Source: Verrucomicrobiota bacterium
Lineage (GTDB): Bacteria > Verrucomicrobiota > Verrucomicrobiia > Opitutales > Seribacteraceae
DNA length: 39,055 nt
Direction: 5' to 3'
Assembly: GCA_027593365.1 (NCBI GenBank)
Contig: JAQCIX010000002.1
Location: 1 to 39,055 of the forward strand
Part shown: positions 35,914-39,055 of the stretch, one piece after another
Numbering within the stretch: position 1 is the first letter of the stretch
How the letters are laid out: every line of letters begins with the position of its first letter
Notes under the pieces: generated by a model
The model's database searches: none
Told to the model about the DNA's origin: nothing
The model's input: the letters and a program-made list of their open reading frames with translations, nothing else
Position numbers and translations under genes: made by a program

Positions 35914-36492
35914 ATGAGCGAAACTTCTATTTCCGAACATCAGTGGTATGCACTTCAGTGTCTTTCCAATCACGAAGACAAAGTTCGTCGGTACCTTACC
36001 AAATACAAAGAAGAAAACGAAGAATTTGCTCATTGCCTAAAGGAAATCCTTGTTCCGATCGAAACAGTTTCAGAAGTCAAAAACGGCAAAAAAATGCAAA
36101 GAGATAGAAAATTTTATCCTGGGTATGTTTTTGTCGAAATGAAGCTTTTTGATCGTCACGGAATGTTGCTGAAAGATCCCTGGTATAAAGTTAAGGAAAC
36201 GGATGGCGTTATAAATTTTATCGGGAAAGATAATCCAACCCCTCTTGCTGAACATGAAATTGGAAGAATTCTTCGTCAAGTTCAGGATGCGGCTGGCAAA
36301 GAAGTTCCCAAAGTCAAATTTTCTATTGGAGAAGTTGTAAAGATTTTAGATGGGCCATTTTTAAATCTCACTGGTGAGATAGATGAAATCGATCCATCGA
36401 AAGGTACTCTAAAAGTTTCGGTTTCAATTTTTGGAAGGTTTACCCCCGTCGAATTAGAATTTTGGCAAGTAGAAAAAGCTGAAGAAGAATAG
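35914..36492 (+). CDS. nusG: Transcription termination/antitermination factor NusG
   Basis: 192 residues: NGN domain (1-125) with [15 protein letters not shown] and [13 protein letters not shown], and a C-terminal KOW domain (about 138-190) with [14 protein letters not shown] and [15 protein letters not shown]. It rides RNA polymerase, contacts Rho or the ribosome, and couples transcription to translation. Length is standard (about 180-190). rplK starts 5 bp downstream. Confidence 0.95.
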   Translation: MSETSISEHQWYALQCLSNHEDKVRRYLTKYKEENEEFAHCLKEILVPIETVSEVKNGKKMQRDRKFYPGYVFVEMKLFDRHGMLLKDPWYKVKETDGVINFIGKDNPTPLAEHEIGRILRQVQDAAGKEVPKVKFSIGEVVKILDGPFLNLTGEIDEIDPSKGTLKVSVSIFGRFTPVELEFWQVEKAEEE

Positions 36493-36497
36493 AAATT

Positions 36498-36920
36498 ATG
36501 TCTAAAAAAGCAGTAGGTCTTATTAAGTTACAACTCCCCGCAGGTGCTGCAAATCCAGCACCTCCAGTGGGTCCAGCATTGGGTGCTCAAGGTGTTAACA
36601 TCATGGGTTTTTGTAAAGAGTTTAATGCTAAAACTAAAGACAAAGCGGGCTTGATTTTGCCTGTTGTTATCACAGTCTACGCGGACCGTTCATTTAGTTT
36701 TATACTAAAATCACCCCCAGCTGCTGTTTTGCTTAAGAAAGCCGCAGGTCTCGCAAAGGGCTCTGCTGTACCTAACCGTGATAAAGTGGGAAAGGTTACT
36801 AAAGATCAGGTTTTAGAAATTGTGAAAACCAAAAAAGATGACCTTAACGCTAGTAATGATGAAGCGGCTTGCCGAATTATAGAAGGAACTGCTCGCAGTA
36901 TGGGCATTGAAGTTATTTAA
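36498..36920 (+). CDS. rplK: 50S ribosomal protein L11
   Basis: 140 residues, typical length. The N-terminal domain has [20 protein letters not shown], the thiostrepton/L12-stalk-binding segment, and the C-terminal rRNA-binding domain has [20 protein letters not shown] and [14 protein letters not shown]. It binds 23S rRNA at the GTPase-associated centre. It is spaced 5 bp from nusG and 3 bp from rplA, implying a common transcript. Confidence 0.97.
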   Translation: MSKKAVGLIKLQLPAGAANPAPPVGPALGAQGVNIMGFCKEFNAKTKDKAGLILPVVITVYADRSFSFILKSPPAAVLLKKAAGLAKGSAVPNRDKVGKVTKDQVLEIVKTKKDDLNASNDEAACRIIEGTARSMGIEVI

Positions 36921-36923
36921 AGT

Positions 36924-37601
36924 ATGAAGACAAGAAGCAAACGTTACAAATCTGCAGTTACTAATAAAAATAGTACTGACTCATACTCAACGACTGAAGC
37001 TGTAGAAATTTTAAATAAATTTGAATCCGTCAAATTTGATGAATCTGTAGAAATTTCTATTTCATTGGGTGTTGACCCCAAACAAAGCTCTCAGGCAGTT
37101 AGAGGAACAGTAAATTTACCTCATGGTAGCGGTAAAGAGGTGAAAGTGTTGGTATTCACTGAAACCCCTGAAGATGCAGTAGCAGCTGGTGCTGATTATG
37201 CAGGACTTGAAGATCTTGTTAAAAAAGTAAAAGATGGTTGGGTTGGTTTTGATGTAGCTCTTTCCACCTCAGGTGCGATGAAGGAAGTCAGGTCAGTTGC
37301 CAGAGTTCTTGGGCCAAGAGGCTTGATGCCAACACCTAAGGCGGGAACTGTTACCGACGACATAGCAGCAGCAATCAAAGAAGTGAAAGCTGGTCGTGTT
37401 GAATTCAAAATGGATAAGACTGGTGCGATGTCTGTCCTAGTTGGTAAACGTTCTTTTCAGCCAGAACAATTAGTTGAAAATACCAAGGCTGCTCTGGACG
37501 CTGTAAGTTCTGCCAGACCTGATGGTTTCAAGGGCAAGTTTATTAAGCGAGTTCACATCAGCAGTACTATGAGTCCGAGCGTTTTATTATCTGTCGAATA
37601 A
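36924..37601 (+). CDS. rplA: 50S ribosomal protein L1
   Basis: 225 residues, near the normal 230. The two-domain L1 fold is indicated by SVEISISLGVDPKQSSQAVR, the domain II lid (EDAVAAGADYAGLEDLVKKV) and ARVLGPRGLMPTPKAGTV. L1 binds the mobile L1 stalk of 23S rRNA and, in some bacteria, represses its own rplKA transcript. No obvious L1-operator hairpin is visible in the short spacers here. Confidence 0.97.
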   Translation: MKTRSKRYKSAVTNKNSTDSYSTTEAVEILNKFESVKFDESVEISISLGVDPKQSSQAVRGTVNLPHGSGKEVKVLVFTETPEDAVAAGADYAGLEDLVKKVKDGWVGFDVALSTSGAMKEVRSVARVLGPRGLMPTPKAGTVTDDIAAAIKEVKAGRVEFKMDKTGAMSVLVGKRSFQPEQLVENTKAALDAVSSARPDGFKGKFIKRVHISSTMSPSVLLSVE

Positions 37602-37627
37602 CTATTTATTTCTTACACACATTAATC

Positions 37628-38140
37628 ATGAGACCAGAAAAAGAATTTTTAATCAAAGAGGCGAGTAATCATCTAGAGAAATCAACCTACTTTTTCCTCA
37701 CTGACTACAAGGGAATTAATGCTGAACAAACTTCTGAGTTGAGAGCAAAGCTAGCTGAACGTGGAGCCGAGTTTCATGTCCTCAAAAATTCATCCTTAAG
37801 ACTTGCTGCTAAAGAAAAAAATCTTCCTGACTTGTCTGAATTCTTAAATGGACATACTGCAATAGTCGTTGGTGGAGATGATGCTTCCGGAGTAGCAAAA
37901 GATTTAGGAAAATATTTCAAAACTACCGATAAGGTGAAAGTTAAGGGAGGATTACTTGGCGACCGCACTCTTACTGCAGACGAAGTTCAACAACTTTCGA
38001 AGCTACCGAGCCTTGAAGTCATTCGTGCTCAATTACTATCACTATTCAACACTCCAGCCACTCAAATAGTTTCAATTTTAAATCGCCCTGCTCAAGGCTT
38101 GCTCAATGTTTTGCAAGCCAAAGCTAAGAAAGATAACTAA
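37628..38140 (+). CDS. rplJ: 50S ribosomal protein L10
   Basis: 170 residues. The N-terminal rRNA-binding domain (RPEKEFLIKEASNHLEKSTY) is followed by the family body (SLRLAAKEKNLPDL) and a C-terminal helix that carries L7/L12 dimers. It is the base of the ribosomal stalk. Only 26 bp separate it from rplA, too little for the usual L10 leader found before rplJ in many bacteria; a structured spacer lies after it instead. Confidence 0.96.
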   Translation: MRPEKEFLIKEASNHLEKSTYFFLTDYKGINAEQTSELRAKLAERGAEFHVLKNSSLRLAAKEKNLPDLSEFLNGHTAIVVGGDDASGVAKDLGKYFKTTDKVKVKGGLLGDRTLTADEVQQLSKLPSLEVIRAQLLSLFNTPATQIVSILNRPAQGLLNVLQAKAKKDN

Positions 38141-38209
38141 TTTTAGGACTGACCATAACCTGTAAGTCTTATTTCACAAATCAACCGTTAACCACCAACC
38201 TAGAAGATA

Positions 38210-38228
38210 TTAGGAGCACAGCTCTTAA
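38210..38228 (+). promoter_or_regulatory. Hairpin in the rplJ-rplL spacer
   Basis: TTAGGAGC pairs with GCTCTTAA across an ACA loop: an 8-bp stem with one G-T. It lies 46 nt before the rplL start in a 134-bp spacer. It could expose or hide the rplL ribosome site, be an RNase processing site or bind a ribosomal protein. A weaker hairpin AGGACT/AGTCTT is at the upstream end of the spacer (38146-38169). Confidence 0.45.
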
Positions 38229-38236
38229 AAGCCGAA

Positions 38237-38272
38237 ATGGCACTAATGCTATTCAGGCAAGGAGGTAACTAA
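38237..38272 (+). other. 11-codon upstream ORF ending just before rplL
   Basis: ATG at 38237 reads [11 protein letters not shown] and stops with TAA at 38270-38272, two bases before the rplL ATG. Its codons contain the rplL Shine-Dalgarno. If translated, ribosomes would terminate at the rplL start; it could also be a coincidence. Confidence 0.3.
38260..38266 (+). promoter_or_regulatory. Strong Shine-Dalgarno of rplL
   Basis: AGGAGGT ends 8 nt before the rplL ATG and nearly complements the full anti-Shine-Dalgarno. I saw no comparable site before the other starts I inspected (dnaN, gyrB, gyrA, tuf, rplK, rplA, rplJ). Confidence 0.75.
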
Positions 38273-38274
38273 TT

Positions 38275-38667
38275 ATGTCAGATATAACAAAAGAACAAGT
38301 AATCGATTGGCTAAGTGGCCAATCTGTAATTGAAATCGCTGATCTCGTAAAAGAGCTCGAAGAAAAATGGGGCGTTAGTGCTGCTGCACCCGCTGCCGTT
38401 GCTGTTGCAGCACCTGCTGGTGGCGGAGACGGTGAAGGAGGAGCTGCTGAAGAAAAGACCGAGTTCGATGTGATTCTTGCAGAACAAGGCGGCAATAAAA
38501 TTGCAGTCATCAAAGAAGTTCGTGCAATCACTGGACTTGGCTTGAAAGAAGCCAAAGAACTCGTTGAAGGTGCTCCAAAACCTGTAAAAGAAGGAGTATC
38601 AAAAGAAGAAGCTGAAGAAGTTGCTAAGAAACTTGAAGCTGCCGGTGCTAAGGCAGAAGTCAAGTAA
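38275..38667 (+). CDS. rplL: 50S ribosomal protein L7/L12
   Basis: 130 residues: an N-terminal dimerisation domain (1-33, [19 protein letters not shown]), a long Ala/Gly/Pro hinge (about 40-65), and the C-terminal factor-binding domain with [20 protein letters not shown] and [20 protein letters not shown]. Several copies per ribosome form the stalk recruiting EF-Tu and EF-G. That stoichiometry fits the unusually strong ribosome site. The hinge is slightly longer than the common L12 type. Confidence 0.97.
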   Translation: MSDITKEQVIDWLSGQSVIEIADLVKELEEKWGVSAAAPAAVAVAAPAGGGDGEGGAAEEKTEFDVILAEQGGNKIAVIKEVRAITGLGLKEAKELVEGAPKPVKEGVSKEEAEEVAKKLEAAGAKAEVK

Positions 38668-38696
38668 TGCCATTCTTGCTTTAATTTTTTGGAATA

Positions 38697-38724
38697 GCCG
38701 TCCGGTTTAGAGCCGGCGGCTTTT
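38697..38724 (+). terminator. Terminator-like hairpin between rplL and rpoB (attenuator candidate)
   Basis: GCCG-T-CCGG (38697-38705) pairs with CCGGCGGC (38713-38720), an 8-bp GC stem with a single bulged T, followed by TTTTCCGTTTTTATT. rpoB begins 47 bp later with no evident separate promoter. A partial terminator here would let rplL be transcribed more than rpoB, as known in other bacteria. Confidence 0.7.
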
Positions 38725-38771
38725 CCGTTTTTATTGCTCTCACTTATCTCTTCATTATCCCCACTCTAGTT

Positions 38772-39055
38772 ATGGAACACACGAAAAGACAAAACTTCGG
38801 TAAACTTCAGGAAGTAATCGACCCACCCAATCTTATCCAAAACCAAGTTGATTCATTTGATCATTTTCTTCAAAGAGATGTTCCTTCAACCCACCGTTTA
38901 CATGATGGATTGGAAGCTGTTTTTCGTGAAATCTTTCCGATTCTCAGTTATGACGAAAAATCCAGACTAGAGTATGTTAGCTATTCAATAGGCGACTCCA
39001 AGCTTTCCGAAGTGGAGTGTATCGATCAAAAATGCACTTATTCCGCACCTCTCCA
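38772..39055 (+). CDS. rpoB: RNA polymerase beta subunit (N-terminal fragment)
   Basis: ATG 38772 opens a frame through the window end, 94 complete codons. The sequence is the RpoB beginning: NLIQNQVDSFDHFLQ (family: P.L...QxxSF..FL), GLEAVFREIFPI (protrusion start) and SYDEKSRLEYVSY. The full gene is normally about 3.7 kb and continues beyond the window. It follows rplL across the hairpin at 38697-38724. Confidence 0.93.
   Translation, partial: MEHTKRQNFGKLQEVIDPPNLIQNQVDSFDHFLQRDVPSTHRLHDGLEAVFREIFPILSYDEKSRLEYVSYSIGDSKLSEVECIDQKCTYSAPL

Overview
The window is a compact, low-GC stretch of core chromosome from a Gram-negative bacterium. A Kdo-precursor enzyme (KpsF/KdsD type) implies lipopolysaccharide, and the visible promoters are sigma70-like (TTGACA / TATAAT). 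The EF-Tu sequence, the mix of core genes and the near absence of Shine-Dalgarno sites made me think of a marine, low-GC member of Verrucomicrobiota (Opitutae-like). That placement is inference from memory of family sequences, not a search result.

Layout. 1-2766: end of a pyruvate dehydrogenase operon (pdhA fragment, pdhB, pdhC). 2775-7477, minus: kpsF, ftsB-like, UDP-sugar pyrophosphorylase and phosphohexomutase, a cell-envelope sugar operon. 7576-7929: a lone RelE-like small protein. 8167-9306: dnaN. 9326-12063, minus: a KamA-type lysine 2,3-aminomutase and an AT-rich comEC without its nuclease domain. 12066-15189: rhomboid protease and a tail-specific protease. 15192-17118, minus: prmC and prfA, the termination-factor methylase and its substrate RF1. 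17162-21522: HAD hydrolase, pyrB, a dihydroorotase-like gene with its catalytic site erased, CPBP protease, tsaE and tRNA-Leu(AAG), mostly joined by ATGA overlaps. 21523-23576, minus: pyrD and a MORN-repeat envelope protein. 23685-24419: acidic protein of unknown function. 24438-25421, minus: hemB. 25507-27378: SLC13/RCK transporter. 27379-27808: the only gene-poor stretch longer than 300 bp. 27809-32812: gyrB and gyrA. 32798-34053: DEDDh exonuclease and hisN-like phosphatase, head to head. 34055-39055: divergent tRNA-Gly, then the classical run tRNA-Thr, tuf, tRNA-Trp, secE, nusG, rplK, rplA, rplJ, rplL, rpoB (cut by the window end).

No phage, transposon, CRISPR array or obvious defence island is visible, and I do not see a whole new multi-gene system. 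The observations most worth a second look are (1) the pyrB-linked pseudo-dihydroorotase that has lost five of six metal or catalytic residues; (2) an EF-Tu whose switch I lacks the near-universal RGITI motif; (3) rplL as the only gene where I noticed a strong Shine-Dalgarno, preceded by a hairpin and an 11-codon upstream ORF; (4) a tRNA-Leu with A34; (5) divergent gene pairs whose start codons abut or overlap; and (6) promoters placed so close to start codons that leaderless mRNAs are likely.
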